The position numbers were made by a program, and so were the translations under genes. From Lachnospiraceae bacterium KH1T2 (GTDB lineage Bacteria; Bacillota; Clostridia; Lachnospirales; Lachnospiraceae), in assembly GCA_900114405.1 (NCBI GenBank), contig FOSY01000017.1, positions 1-64,000 of the forward strand: a stretch of 64,000 nucleotides of DNA, read 5' to 3'. The notes under the pieces were generated by a model. The model worked only from the letters and a program-made list of their open reading frames with translations. It was not told the origin of the DNA and ran no database searches. Shown piece by piece: positions 1 through 9,030 of this stretch. Each line of letters opens with the position of its first letter. Positions within the stretch are counted from its first letter, which is position 1.

Positions 1-368
1 TGTATATACTAAAAAGTGGAGAAGCTCTTCAGAGGATGGACAGTGTTCATCCATGCCGTTATGGAGCACCGATGGTAATTCTAGTATGTTCCGATAAAAA
101 TGCTGCAAGTAATTTTCAGGGTGGAAATAGCTATTTGACAGATGGTGTTATTGCAGCAACACATATGATGCTAGCAGCAACAGATATAGGATTGGATACA
201 TGTTGGGCTGGAGTGAATGATGTTCTTAAAACACAGAAGGTTTTTGACCTGCCAGAAAACATCTATCCTATTTGTTTCCTGGATTTGGGATTTCGCGCTA
301 GCGATTTCAAAGGTGTATCTAGCGGTAAAAAAAGAAATCCAATTGATTCAATGGTAACTATTTTATAA
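1..368 (+). CDS. Nitroreductase-family protein, C-terminal part (5' end off window)
   Basis: The reading frame is open from the window edge (from base 3) to the TAA at 366-368, so the ATG at 36 is internal. The visible 120 or so residues resemble the C-terminal half of FMN-dependent nitroreductases: a core strand (APMVILVCSDKNAA), a helix rich in small residues around IAATHMMLAATDIGLDTCW, and a final DLGF strand. Such enzymes use NAD(P)H and FMN to reduce nitro groups or quinones in the cytoplasm. Only the family is supported, not a substrate. It lies directly upstream of the conjugation genes, where Tn1549-like elements usually have the coupling protein, so it may be an insertion or the chromosomal or element border. 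Confidence 0.7.
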   Translation, partial: YILKSGEALQRMDSVHPCRYGAPMVILVCSDKNAASNFQGGNSYLTDGVIAATHMMLAATDIGLDTCWAGVNDVLKTQKVFDLPENIYPICFLDLGFRASDFKGVSSGKKRNPIDSMVTIL

Positions 369-373
369 AAAAT

Positions 374-462
374 TGCGGCGTAGCCCAAGGGCGATTGTAA
401 AGCAGGAGTCATAACCTGCCGCCGTATTTACTCCTGAAGAGGAGTATAGCGGAAGATTCCGC
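374..462 (+). ncRNA. Structured leader region upstream of Maff2 (candidate RNA)
   Basis: Between the nitroreductase stop and Maff2 the sequence folds into consecutive hairpins. An outer stem of 7 bp (374-380 with 420-426) encloses GCAGG/CCTGC (402-406 with 415-419). A perfect 6-bp hairpin with a GAAG tetraloop follows at 430-445, then a GCGGA/TCCGC hairpin at 449-462. None is followed by a T-run, so they are not simple terminators. I do not recognise a named RNA family. The position, about 180 bases before a highly expressed pilin-like gene, suggests a structured 5' leader or processed RNA; this is inference from pairing alone. Confidence 0.4.
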
Positions 463-639
463 GTTAATTAATGCAGCGCTGTGCCGGAAAAGTCACTGCA
501 GAAGACATCCGGCTTACAACTGAATATGGAACTTTTTACAAGGGTAATTAACGAGAGTCACGGCCTGATCAGCCATGGCTCTTTTTTAATGCCCGCAACT
601 ACAAACAATCATTTTTTTAATCACAAGGAGGATTTTATT

Positions 640-858
640 ATGGCATTTTTCGTTAGCGCAATTGGCGTTTTGAAGACACTCGTGGTAGCACTTGGAGCCG
701 GACTTGGCGTGTGGGGGGCAGTAAACCTCATGGAAGGGTACGGGAATGACAACCCCGGCGCGAAGAGCCAGGGAATGAAGCAGCTCATGGCCGGTGGTGG
801 AGTTGCCCTCATCGGAACTACACTTGTACCGCTTCTCGCTAACCTCTTTGGTGGCTGA
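640..858 (+). CDS. Maff2 family protein (small two-helix membrane protein of ICE type IV secretion)
   Basis: This 72-residue protein begins MAFFVSAIGVLKTL and has two hydrophobic segments (about residues 3-25 and 48-70) separated by a Gly/Asn/Lys-rich turn. That matches the Maff2 family encoded upstream of the TrbL-like gene in Tn1549-type elements. By size and topology it resembles a VirB2-like pilin, but that role is inferred. The start at 640 is fixed by AAGGAGG at 625-631; a longer upstream frame beginning at 481 has no such site. It is the first gene of the transfer operon in this window, with a strong hairpin after it. Confidence 0.85.
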   Translation: MAFFVSAIGVLKTLVVALGAGLGVWGAVNLMEGYGNDNPGAKSQGMKQLMAGGGVALIGTTLVPLLANLFGG

Positions 859-892
859 TCGAAAGCTCCTCAGGACAGGAGTAACTGGAAAG

Positions 893-916
893 GAAGAGCC
901 GGTCCTGCGGCTCTTC
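893..916 (+). promoter_or_regulatory. Perfect 8-bp stem-loop between Maff2 and the TrbL-like gene
   Basis: GAAGAGCC (893-900) and GGCTCTTC (909-916) pair perfectly across an 8-base loop. The stem ends four bases before the AGGAGG ribosome binding site (921-926) of the next gene. A weaker CTCCT/AGGAG hairpin precedes it. With no T-run it is unlikely to terminate. It could protect the 3' end of Maff2 mRNA or tune translation of the downstream gene, giving more Maff2 than TrbL; this is inference. Confidence 0.5.
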
Positions 917-932
917 AGGAAGGAGGCGGTAC

Positions 933-1799
933 TTGGAAAGCTTATTTGAACAACTGACCGAGTATCTGAAGGGGATGCTGGTCGCCGGTATTATGAATAA
1001 CCTCACGAGCATCTTCAGCAATCTGAACAACAAGATAGAAGAAGCATCAGATATTCTGGGAACGACTCCGGCAGATTTTCAGCCGCATGTGTTTAGTATG
1101 ATAAGGACTTTATCAGAAAATGTCCTGATGCCGATAGCCGGGATAATCCTAACCTTTGTGGCATGTTATGAGCTGATACAGCTTGTAATATCACACAATA
1201 ATCTGGCGAACTTTGAATCATGGATCTTTTTCAAGTGGATCCTGAAAACCTTCGTTGCGGTTGAGCTCGTAACACATACTTTTGATATAACGATGGCTGT
1301 ATTTGATGTGGCACAGCATGTAATAGAAGAAAGCGGAGGAATCATAGGAGATTCCACTGCCATAGACGGTTCAGCACTTGCAGATATGAGATCAACGCTT
1401 GAAGCAATGGAAATCGGACCTCTCTTTGCAGTATTCCTGCAGACATTTATCCTGCTGATAATATTCAACATCATGGGACTTGCCATATACGTGATCGTTT
1501 TCGGAAGGATGATAGAGATATATCTGATGGTCAGCATGGCACCAATACCATTTGCAACATTTGGAAATAAGGAACAGAGCATGATCGGTCAGAACTATCT
1601 GAGATCCCTTTTTGCATTAGGTTTCCAGGGATTCCTGATAATGGTCTGTATCGGCATATATGCTGTGATGATACATGATGTGTCATTTTCATCGGATATC
1701 ATGGGTTCACTATGGAGTGTGCTTGGAATCACGATACTGCTCGGTTTCACTTTGATGAAGACAGGAACTGTGGCTAAGAGCATATTACAGGCGCATTAG
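933..1799 (+). CDS. TrbL/VirB6-like polytopic conjugation protein
   Basis: This 288-residue integral membrane protein has about five to six hydrophobic segments (near residues 55-75, 95-110, 155-185, 190-210, 215-240 and 255-280), as in the TrbL/VirB6-type inner-membrane channel components of Gram-positive ICEs. It would form part of the type IV secretion channel. The start is TTG at 933, chosen because AGGAGG sits at 921-926. It lies between Maff2 and PrgI, the standard order in Tn1549-like elements, and is probably co-transcribed with them. Confidence 0.8.
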   Translation: MESLFEQLTEYLKGMLVAGIMNNLTSIFSNLNNKIEEASDILGTTPADFQPHVFSMIRTLSENVLMPIAGIILTFVACYELIQLVISHNNLANFESWIFFKWILKTFVAVELVTHTFDITMAVFDVAQHVIEESGGIIGDSTAIDGSALADMRSTLEAMEIGPLFAVFLQTFILLIIFNIMGLAIYVIVFGRMIEIYLMVSMAPIPFATFGNKEQSMIGQNYLRSLFALGFQGFLIMVCIGIYAVMIHDVSFSSDIMGSLWSVLGITILLGFTLMKTGTVAKSILQAH

Positions 1800-1812
1800 G
1801 AAAGGGGAAAAA

Positions 1813-2292
1813 ATGGCATCATATATTGCAGTACCGAGAGATCTTACAAAGGTAAAGAGCAAGGTGATGTTCAATATGACAAAGCGGCAGCTTGTGTGTT
1901 TTTCATTGGCGGCACTTATCGGAGTACCGTCTTTTTTCCTGCTGAAAAGCTTTGGTGACACGAGCTTTGCGGCAATGGGGATGATCATCCTCATGATGCC
2001 GATGTTTTTCGTCGGGATGTATCAGAAGAACGGGCAGCCGCTTGAAGTCATATTCACACACTTTGCACAGGCAAATTTTATCAGACCAAAGATCAGACTT
2101 TATAAGACAGATAATTACTATGAAGCATTGCACAGACAGGCAGTTACGGAAAAGGAGGTAAACAGGATTGTTCGAAAATATAATGCGGCTCTTTCGGAAA
2201 AAGGAAACAAGAGCGTTCGCAATACCCGAATATCTGAGCAGAGAAGACAAAAAATACATCAGGGAGATCATAGAGAGAGCAAAAAAGCATGA
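1813..2292 (+). CDS. PrgI family conjugation membrane protein
   Basis: This 159-residue protein starts MASYIAVPRDLTKVKSKVMFNMTKRQL, typical of the PrgI family (VirB3-like partner of VirB4). Two membrane segments follow at about residues 28-45 and 51-70, then a soluble tail. It begins 13 bases after the TrbL-like gene, behind AAAGGGG. Its last 125 bases overlap the start of virB4 in another frame, longer than a simple coupling overlap, so the two genes are probably translationally linked. It would act at the membrane in the mating channel. Confidence 0.85.
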   Translation: MASYIAVPRDLTKVKSKVMFNMTKRQLVCFSLAALIGVPSFFLLKSFGDTSFAAMGMIILMMPMFFVGMYQKNGQPLEVIFTHFAQANFIRPKIRLYKTDNYYEALHRQAVTEKEVNRIVRKYNAALSEKGNKSVRNTRISEQRRQKIHQGDHRESKKA

Positions 2293-4609
2293 TGATGTTC
2301 CTCATACAACTCAGGAGAGCATCCCTTTTGACAGGATGTTCCAGGATGGGATATGCAGGGTGGGCCTGGATTATTACACAAAAACCATACAGTTTCAGGA
2401 CATCAATTATCAGCTGGCACAGCAGGAGGATCAGACAGAGATATTCGAGGAATGGTGTTCGTTCCTGAACTTTTTTGACAGTTCCGTAAACTTCGAGCTG
2501 AGCTTCATGAATCTGGCAACCGATGCTGAGAAATTTGAAAAGAGCATAGCGATACCTTTTCAGAATGATGGATTTAATGAAGTCAGAAATGAGTACACTG
2601 GAATGTTGAAACATCAGATGGAAGCCGGCAATAATGGTCTCACAAAGACAAAATATCTTACTTTTGGAATTCATGCTGATTCCATGAAGGCGGCAAAACC
2701 GAGACTTAACCATATTGAGGCGGATCTTCTGAACAACTTCAAGCGTCTCGGAGTGATAGCACACACACTTGACGGTACGGAACGTCTTGAACTCATGCAT
2801 TCACAGCTTCATATGGGGGATGATGCAAAGTTCTTCTTTGACTGGAAATGGCTTCCGGGCTCAGGACTTTCGGTAAAGGATTTCATAGCACCGGCAAGTT
2901 TTTATTTTAAGAATGGGCGTTACTTCCAGATGGGAGATATGTTTGGAGCAATGAGCTTTTTATCCATCGATGCATCCGATATAAATGACAGGATGCTTGC
3001 GGACTTCCTCGGAATGGAATCAAGTCAGATCGTGACCATGCATATACAGTCAGTTGATCAAAATGAAGCTATCAAAACCATAAAGCATACGATCACAGAG
3101 CTTGACCGATCCAAGATAGAGGAGCAGAAAAAGGCGGTAAGAAGCGGATATGATATGGATATAATTCCTTCAGATCTCGCTACTTACGGCAAGGATGCAA
3201 AGGCACTTCTGAAGGAGCTGCAGAGCCAGAATGAGAGAATGTTCCTGCTGACATTCCTCATACTGAATACCGGTAGGACGAAACAGGAGCTTGAAAACAA
3301 TGTATTTCAGGCAAACAGTATTGCTCAGAAGCATAACTGCAATCTGATACGTCTTGACTTTCAGCAGGAACAGGGGCTTATGAGCTCATTGCCGCTTGCC
3401 TATAACCAGATCGATATCAAAAGAGGAATGACAACCAGCAGCACAGCGATATTTATACCGTTCACAACGCAGGAGCTTTTTCAGGCAGGGAATGAGTCGC
3501 TTTACTACGGACTTAACGCTCTTTCAAATAATCTCATAATGGTGGACAGAAAAAAGCTTAAGAATCCTAATGGTTTGATACTCGGAACTCCCGGTTCAGG
3601 TAAATCCTTTGCTGCAAAGCGTGAGATCGCCAATGCATTCCTTGTGACTGATGATGATGTCATAATATCAGATCCGGAGTCAGAGTATTCGGCTCTGGTA
3701 CAGCGTTTCGGCGGTCAGGTGATAAAGATCAGTCCTACATCGGAGCAGTACATCAACCCTATGGATATCAATATGAACTATTCCGATGATGATAACCCTA
3801 TAGCCCTGAAAGCAGACTTTATCCTGTCTCTCTGTGAGCTGATAGTCGGCGGAAAAGAAGGGCTGAAGCCTGTTGAGAAGACAGTCATAGACCGCTGTAT
3901 CCATAAGATATATCAGAGGTATTTTGAGCATCCGGGCAAGGAAAACATGCCGATACTCGAAGACCTCTACAACGCACTTCTTGAGCAGGAAGAGCCTGAA
4001 GCAAAGACTGTTGCTACGGCGCTTGAAATCTATGTTTCAGGTTCGCTGAATGTCTTTAACCACAGGACAAACGTGGAGCTAACAAACCGCCTTGTCTGCT
4101 ATGACATCAAGGATCTTGGAAAGCAGCTTAAGAAACTTGGAATGCTCGTTGTGCAGGATCAGGTCTGGGGCAGAGTCACCGAGAACAGAAGCCAGGGAAG
4201 GTCAACCAGATACTATATGGATGAGATGCATCTGCTGCTTCGTGAAGAGCAGACAGCTGCATATACAGTAGAAATCTGGAAGCGTTTCAGAAAGTGGGGC
4301 GGTATCCCGACAGGTATAACCCAGAACGTCAAGGACCTCCTCGCGTCTAAGGAGGTCGAGAACATCTTTGAAAACTCGGATTTTATCTACATGCTGAATC
4401 AGGCGGTGGGCGACAGAGCCATCCTTGCCAAGCAGCTTAATATAAGTCCTCATCAGCTCTCTTATGTAACACATTCGGGAGAAGGTGAAGGGCTTATTTT
4501 TTATGGAAATGTGATACTGCCGTTTGTGGACAGATTCCCGAAGAATCTGGAACTCTACGACATCATGACCACGAAACTGAATGAGATACAGGAAGCAAAG
4601 GAGCGGTAA
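2168..4609 (+). CDS. virB4: VirB4/TraE-type conjugation ATPase
   Basis: This 813-residue protein has a Walker A motif GTPGSGKS at residues 473-480 and a Walker B motif YYMDE at 682-686, followed by the RFRKWGG and TQN segments expected for VirB4-like ATPases. The N-terminal 400 residues match the long variable VirB4 N-domain. It would power assembly of the mating channel at the inner face of the membrane. The start is TTG at 2168, supported by AAGGAGG at about 2152-2158 inside prgI. The NlpC/P60 gene begins at the base after its stop codon. Confidence 0.95.
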   Translation: MFENIMRLFRKKETRAFAIPEYLSREDKKYIREIIERAKKHDDVPHTTQESIPFDRMFQDGICRVGLDYYTKTIQFQDINYQLAQQEDQTEIFEEWCSFLNFFDSSVNFELSFMNLATDAEKFEKSIAIPFQNDGFNEVRNEYTGMLKHQMEAGNNGLTKTKYLTFGIHADSMKAAKPRLNHIEADLLNNFKRLGVIAHTLDGTERLELMHSQLHMGDDAKFFFDWKWLPGSGLSVKDFIAPASFYFKNGRYFQMGDMFGAMSFLSIDASDINDRMLADFLGMESSQIVTMHIQSVDQNEAIKTIKHTITELDRSKIEEQKKAVRSGYDMDIIPSDLATYGKDAKALLKELQSQNERMFLLTFLILNTGRTKQELENNVFQANSIAQKHNCNLIRLDFQQEQGLMSSLPLAYNQIDIKRGMTTSSTAIFIPFTTQELFQAGNESLYYGLNALSNNLIMVDRKKLKNPNGLILGTPGSGKSFAAKREIANAFLVTDDDVIISDPESEYSALVQRFGGQVIKISPTSEQYINPMDINMNYSDDDNPIALKADFILSLCELIVGGKEGLKPVEKTVIDRCIHKIYQRYFEHPGKENMPILEDLYNALLEQEEPEAKTVATALEIYVSGSLNVFNHRTNVELTNRLVCYDIKDLGKQLKKLGMLVVQDQVWGRVTENRSQGRSTRYYMDEMHLLLREEQTAAYTVEIWKRFRKWGGIPTGITQNVKDLLASKEVENIFENSDFIYMLNQAVGDRAILAKQLNISPHQLSYVTHSGEGEGLIFYGNVILPFVDRFPKNLELYDIMTTKLNEIQEAKER

Positions 4610-6328
4610 ATGTCAAAAGTGAAACTGAGACCGGAGGGGCATCACCAAAAGGAGACTGGGAGAGCGGCACATAGTGCGCAGAAGCCCCGCGCTCCGGGCG
4701 AAAAGCTGATGAATGAAGCATCTGCAAAGAAAGCCATGCGGAAGAAATTCCGTCATGGCAGGGCAGATAATGAGCTGACTGCTGCAGAGAAAAAGCTGAT
4801 CCGTAAAAAACAGCTTCAGGGGCGGCGTGCAATAAAGAGAGAAATGGCGGAACAGACGGCATTTCATGAAATGCTTGCAAAGGCAAATAAAGACCAGAAT
4901 GTCGGAGTCGAAGCTGTAAATGATACAAACGCAGCATACGGTGCTCTTTATGAGACGACAGAAAGCGCTAAATATTCCGGCAAACTTGTAAATACAGAGA
5001 GCCGGAAGCATTCTTTTTCAGGTCATGGAAGAAAGCTTGGAAAGACGGCAAAGGACGCAAATCTGAAAGCCGGGGGAAAATCGGCAGAGATGAAGGTAAG
5101 TCAGAAATCCAAAGCCATGCAGAGAGCGGGGATAAAGAAAGCATTTCAGCGGAAATTTGCTGCATCATCAGGAGGCAGATCTGCAAAGAATGCGATAAAG
5201 CAGACAGGAAATGTGGTGACTGAGCTTGGTCAGCGCCTGGTAAAAGAAGCTGTGAAACATCCGGAAGTGGCACTTTTTATCGTTACCGTACTGTTTGTGA
5301 TAATGATCGTATCCGGCGCGGCATCTTCCATAGGGCTGCTTATGAGTTCACTTGGTCATTCCACTGTGGAGACTTCATTTTCGGCAGATGATGATGTGAT
5401 CCGGGCGGTTGAAGCTGACTACAAGACAAAGGAAGAAGAGCTCAGACGAAAGGTGGAAAATATCGAGTCAGACTATCCCGGATATGATGAATACAGATAT
5501 GACCTTGCTGAAATCGGACACAATCCTTATGAACTTGCAGCTATCCTGACGGTTCTTTATGAAGCTTATATGGAAGATGAAGTACAGGAAAGTCTCGATG
5601 AGATATTTGAATTCCAATATAAGCTCACGACTGAAGCTGTCACTGAGACACGTTACAGAAGAGAGCGGAGGTCAAGAACTGTAACGCATGATGATGGAAG
5701 CACTTCGACAGAGTATTACTATGTGGATGTGCCGTATGAATATCACATCTTGAAAGTGAAGCTTGTAAATATCGGTCTCGCTGCTGTGGCAAGAAAGCTT
5801 GGGTTTTCGGATGATGAGATGGCAAGGTTCAGACTGCTCGTGGAGACAAAGGGCAACAAGCCTTACCTATTTACAGGGGATCCGTATGTATCGCCGGATC
5901 CTGGTGCAGATGATGACTATGATATCCCGCCAGAAGCACTGACGGATACAAAGTTTGCAAATATGATACGTGAAGCAGAGAAGTATCTCGGTATGCCGTA
6001 TGTATGGGGCGGATCCAGTCCGAGAACAAGCTTTGACTGCTCAGGATATGTGAGCTGGGTCATCAATCATTGCGGAAATGGATGGAATGTTGGCAGGCAG
6101 ACTGCTAACGGACTTCTCGGATGCTGTACAAGGGTTTCAAAGGAAGAAGCAAAGCCGGGAGACCTTGTATTTTTCAAGGGAACCTATTCAACTCCGGGAG
6201 CAAGTCATGTGGGGATCTATATTGGTGACGGAATGATGATCCACTGCGGCAACCCTATCCAGTACACATCCATAAATACCAGATATTGGAAAAAACATTT
6301 TTATACTTTTGGCAGGATAAATGATTAA
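4610..6328 (+). CDS. NlpC/P60 peptidoglycan hydrolase of the conjugation module (VirB1-like role)
   Basis: This 572-residue protein has three parts. The N-terminal 215 residues are basic and Lys/Ala-rich, probably cytoplasmic. One membrane segment spans about 222-245, preceded by HPEVALFIV. An extracytoplasmic part ends in an NlpC/P60 domain (about 450-572). The catalytic Cys is C477 in FDCSGYV and the His is H533 in SHVGIYIGDG, with IHCGNP after it. The protein would cut peptide stems in the cell wall to let the channel pass. The middle region (260-330) is charged and probably helical. Start and stop abut the neighbours, so it belongs to the virB4 operon. Confidence 0.92.
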   Translation: MSKVKLRPEGHHQKETGRAAHSAQKPRAPGEKLMNEASAKKAMRKKFRHGRADNELTAAEKKLIRKKQLQGRRAIKREMAEQTAFHEMLAKANKDQNVGVEAVNDTNAAYGALYETTESAKYSGKLVNTESRKHSFSGHGRKLGKTAKDANLKAGGKSAEMKVSQKSKAMQRAGIKKAFQRKFAASSGGRSAKNAIKQTGNVVTELGQRLVKEAVKHPEVALFIVTVLFVIMIVSGAASSIGLLMSSLGHSTVETSFSADDDVIRAVEADYKTKEEELRRKVENIESDYPGYDEYRYDLAEIGHNPYELAAILTVLYEAYMEDEVQESLDEIFEFQYKLTTEAVTETRYRRERRSRTVTHDDGSTSTEYYYVDVPYEYHILKVKLVNIGLAAVARKLGFSDDEMARFRLLVETKGNKPYLFTGDPYVSPDPGADDDYDIPPEALTDTKFANMIREAEKYLGMPYVWGGSSPRTSFDCSGYVSWVINHCGNGWNVGRQTANGLLGCCTRVSKEEAKPGDLVFFKGTYSTPGASHVGIYIGDGMMIHCGNPIQYTSINTRYWKKHFYTFGRIND

Positions 6329-6384
6329 GCCGTCAGGAGCAGCAATGCGCCGGCGGTCTTTTTGATATGCGGAAGGAGAATATC

Positions 6385-6723
6385 ATGTACGAGAAGCTTG
6401 ATAAGCTCCGTGAAGAAGTGAGGCGCTGTGAAAAGCGTGTCGCAGACGCACAGAACAGACTGAAAACAGCACAGGAAAAGCTGAAGGACAGTGAGGCAAG
6501 CCAGATACTTTCTGATGTGGGAGCGATGAAGCTTACACCGGAAGAGCTTGCAAAGGTACTTGCGCTTGTAAAGTCCGGTCAGCTTGGAAATGGGGCTGTG
6601 CAGGATAAGGAAACAAAGAGTGATAGCCATTATGACTATGGTGTAAAGAAAGACGAAGCTATGACAGATGAAATAGCAGAAGACGAGGAAACAAAGGAGG
6701 TAAACGCAGATGAGGATTATTAA
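6385..6723 (+). CDS. DUF4315 family protein
   Basis: The protein starts [18 protein letters not shown] and has about 65 residues of coiled-coil-like heptads, then [17 protein letters not shown] and an acidic tail. This matches DUF4315, a small ICE protein of unknown function found next to the NlpC/P60 gene in Tn1549-like elements. I chose ATG 6385 over ATG 6367 because GGAAGGAG (6371-6378) fits only the former. Its last bases overlap the DUF4366 start. Confidence 0.85.
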   Translation: MYEKLDKLREEVRRCEKRVADAQNRLKTAQEKLKDSEASQILSDVGAMKLTPEELAKVLALVKSGQLGNGAVQDKETKSDSHYDYGVKKDEAMTDEIAEDEETKEVNADEDY

Positions 6724-7453
6724 CAGAAAAACTATTGCAGCTGCATTGATAGAATTTTCAGGACTGATGGTATCAGGAGTGACACCGGTATATGCACACA
6801 GCGGAAAAGAGTCGGAGTGCATCTGTGATGTGAAATGCACTGAAGACAATAAAAATGATGAATGTGCGGTATGCATGGAGGATATAGCTCTGTGCCAGGG
6901 AGAAGAAGCAGCTGAGCCGGAAAAGAAAACGGAAAAAATGGGACCGCTCACACCGAGCGGAAATATGACGCTGGTTGATGATTACGGAAGCCATGAAAAA
7001 AACGGGAAGCAGTTCATCACAGTGACATCTAAGAATGGCAACTATTTCTATATCATCATAGACCGTGATGATAACGGAAACGAGTCAGTTCACTTCCTGA
7101 ATATGGTCGATGAAGCGGATCTGCTGAACCTGATGGATGATGAAGAGCAGAAGAAATATATAAAGGAAGAAGAGCCAACAGAGGAACCTGAAGAGGAACC
7201 TACAGAAGAACCGACTGAGGAGCCGGAAGAGCCTGTAAAGGAAAAGAAAGAACCGAATGTGGGAGTACTTGCATTGATGATAGCTGCTGTCAGCGGAGGT
7301 ATCTTCTTTTATCTTTACAAAAAGACCAACGGTAAGAAACCCTCCGCAGGATCAGAAGATCCGGATATGGACTATTTTGAAAACGACGGGGAAGACTATC
7401 TCAGCACACTTGATGAAGGCAGTAACAGTGCTGAAGGAACAGATGAAAACTGA
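6710..7453 (+). CDS. DUF4366 family membrane-anchored ICE protein
   Basis: This 247-residue protein has a signal-like N-terminus (residues 1-30, ending VYAHS), a Cys-rich stretch (about 38-62), a conserved globular block around [18 protein letters not shown], an acidic EEPTEEPE repeat stalk (about 150-180) and a C-terminal membrane segment (183-203) before a charged tail. This is the DUF4366 layout. The C-terminal anchor places the folded part outside the cell, so a role at the mating surface is likely, though no activity is known. AAAGGAGG precedes ATG 6710 and the start overlaps DUF4315 by 14 bases. Confidence 0.85.
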   Translation: MRIINRKTIAAALIEFSGLMVSGVTPVYAHSGKESECICDVKCTEDNKNDECAVCMEDIALCQGEEAAEPEKKTEKMGPLTPSGNMTLVDDYGSHEKNGKQFITVTSKNGNYFYIIIDRDDNGNESVHFLNMVDEADLLNLMDDEEQKKYIKEEEPTEEPEEEPTEEPTEEPEEPVKEKKEPNVGVLALMIAAVSGGIFFYLYKKTNGKKPSAGSEDPDMDYFENDGEDYLSTLDEGSNSAEGTDEN

Positions 7454-7517
7454 AATATTCTGAACTGATCAGGGGCGGCAGAGATGCCGTCCCTTTGACG
7501 TTGAAAAGGAGAAGATG

Positions 7518-7676
7518 ATGGCAAGGTTATCGAGATATCAGAGATACATGGAAGGTTTGAGAAAAAATGAAGGCAAAGATCAGTTGAAGCAGGCTCCTGT
7601 ATCCGTAATTAAGAAACTAAAGGAGTTAAAGGACAGGAAAGCTGCAGAAGAAAAGGCAGGTGATGCCGATGAATAA
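7518..7676 (+). CDS. Small conserved-looking ICE protein (52 aa)
   Basis: A short frame begins at ATG 7518 (or 7515) after AAAAGGAG (7505-7512) and ends at TAA 7674-7676, overlapping the start of the ArdC gene. The product is basic and helical in character (begins MARLSRYQRYMEGL, Lys-rich C-terminus). Good ribosome binding site, tight packing and codon use like its neighbours support a real gene. I do not recognise the family. Confidence 0.6.
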   Translation: MARLSRYQRYMEGLRKNEGKDQLKQAPVSVIKKLKELKDRKAAEEKAGDADE

Positions 7677-9030
7677 GAAAGTACCCTATGATCCGAAGAA
7701 AGCAGCAGAAGATCGTAAAAAGGAAATGAAGGATATAACGGACAAGCTGGAGAAGGGTGTCGCAGAGATCTTTCAGAGTGACAGCTATAAGAAATTTCTT
7801 GATACAATGGCAAAGTTTCCAAGATACAGTCTCAACAACAATATCCTCATAATGATGCAGAAGCCGGATGCAACGCTGTGTCAGTCATATACAGGCTGGA
7901 AGCAGATGGGAAGATACGTGAAGAAGGGTGAAAAAGGCATACGGATACTTGCGCCGACACCATATAAGCTCGAACGTGAGCAGGAAAAGACAGATGAAAA
8001 AGGACGGATCGTATTTGATAAAGACGGTGAACCTGTAAAGGAGAAGGTCGAGGTAAATATCACAGCATTCAAGCCTGTGAGTACCTTTGATCTTTCTCAG
8101 ACAGAAGGAGAACCGTTGCCGTCAGTCGGAGTTGGGGAACTTACAGGAAGTGTGGAAGGATACGCGAGACTCTTTGATGCGATCATGGAAGCAAGTCCGG
8201 TGCCTATAAGATTTGAAGATATCAATGGTTCGACAAAGGGATATTTCCATACAGAAGAGAACAGGATAGCAATCCAGCAAGGCATGAGTGAAGTACAGAA
8301 CGTAAAGACTGCGATCCATGAAGTAGCCCATGCAAAACTTCACAATATGACAGCCCAGAAAGAAAGGGAAGGCGGAGCACAGAGCAGATCCAGCAAAGAG
8401 GTTGAAGCGGAATCTGTCGCCTATACAGTCTGTCAGCACTATGGAATAGATACATCAGAATACAGCTTTGCCTATGTTGCCGGCTGGTCTAAAGGAAAAG
8501 AAATGCCGGAGTTAAAGGAATCCCTTAATACGATACGTGAAGCGTCTTCTGAACTTATCACAGCAATTGATGAGAAGGCGCAGGAACTTATGAAAAGGCA
8601 GGAGCAGAGTATTACAAATGATATAAGCTTTTACGTTGCTGAATGCAGGGAGTTTCATTCAATGGGAGAGTTCCATGAAAATCTCACATTGGCGCAGGCA
8701 GTCGATATTTACCGTCAAATACCACCGGAAAGAATGCATGGCGTAAAGACTATTGGATTTGTTGTAAAGGATGATTCGCTTATCGCAAATGAATATGATC
8801 TCGTGGTTGGGAATAGGCTCAACATGCAGGAGATAAAAGATATACTTCCAGAACTTGCAGCACATCCGTCAGTGCAGAAAGCAGCTGACGATATAAAAGA
8901 GCTTATGCCAGAGCTGAAGGACAAAAAAGCAATAGAATCAGTGACAGAGAAGCTGAAGAGAGAAAAGACAGCTGATAGATCTAAAGAGAAGAAGACAAGA
9001 AATAAGAAGCAAAAGGAGGAAACAAGGTGA
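7663..9030 (+). CDS. ArdC-type antirestriction / ssDNA-binding zinc protease-like protein with YodL-like C-terminus
   Basis: Residues 1-130 match the ArdC N-terminal domain (DUF1738; YSLNNNILIMMQKP, then TGWKQMGRYVKKGEKG). A metallopeptidase-like part follows with HEVAH at 219-223 and a downstream EVEAESVAY helix. The C-terminal region (about 320-410; SFYVAECREFHSMG, LTLAQAVDIYRQIP) resembles YodL domains. ArdC proteins bind single-stranded DNA and protect incoming conjugative DNA from restriction. That fits an element that also carries restriction-like genes. Starts at ATG 7663 or 7669 are equally possible. Its end overlaps topB by 4 bases. Confidence 0.85.
   Translation: MPMNKKVPYDPKKAAEDRKKEMKDITDKLEKGVAEIFQSDSYKKFLDTMAKFPRYSLNNNILIMMQKPDATLCQSYTGWKQMGRYVKKGEKGIRILAPTPYKLEREQEKTDEKGRIVFDKDGEPVKEKVEVNITAFKPVSTFDLSQTEGEPLPSVGVGELTGSVEGYARLFDAIMEASPVPIRFEDINGSTKGYFHTEENRIAIQQGMSEVQNVKTAIHEVAHAKLHNMTAQKEREGGAQSRSSKEVEAESVAYTVCQHYGIDTSEYSFAYVAGWSKGKEMPELKESLNTIREASSELITAIDEKAQELMKRQEQSITNDISFYVAECREFHSMGEFHENLTLAQAVDIYRQIPPERMHGVKTIGFVVKDDSLIANEYDLVVGNRLNMQEIKDILPELAAHPSVQKAADDIKELMPELKDKKAIESVTEKLKREKTADRSKEKKTRNKKQKEETR

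Noticed and set aside
481-858. A longer frame starting 53 codons before Maff2
   Set aside because: The ribosome binding site and family length fix the start at 640; the upstream part is the structured leader.
2144-2800. A 218-codon minus-strand frame across prgI and virB4
   Set aside because: It is a shadow of virB4, which has Walker motifs and codon use typical of the module.
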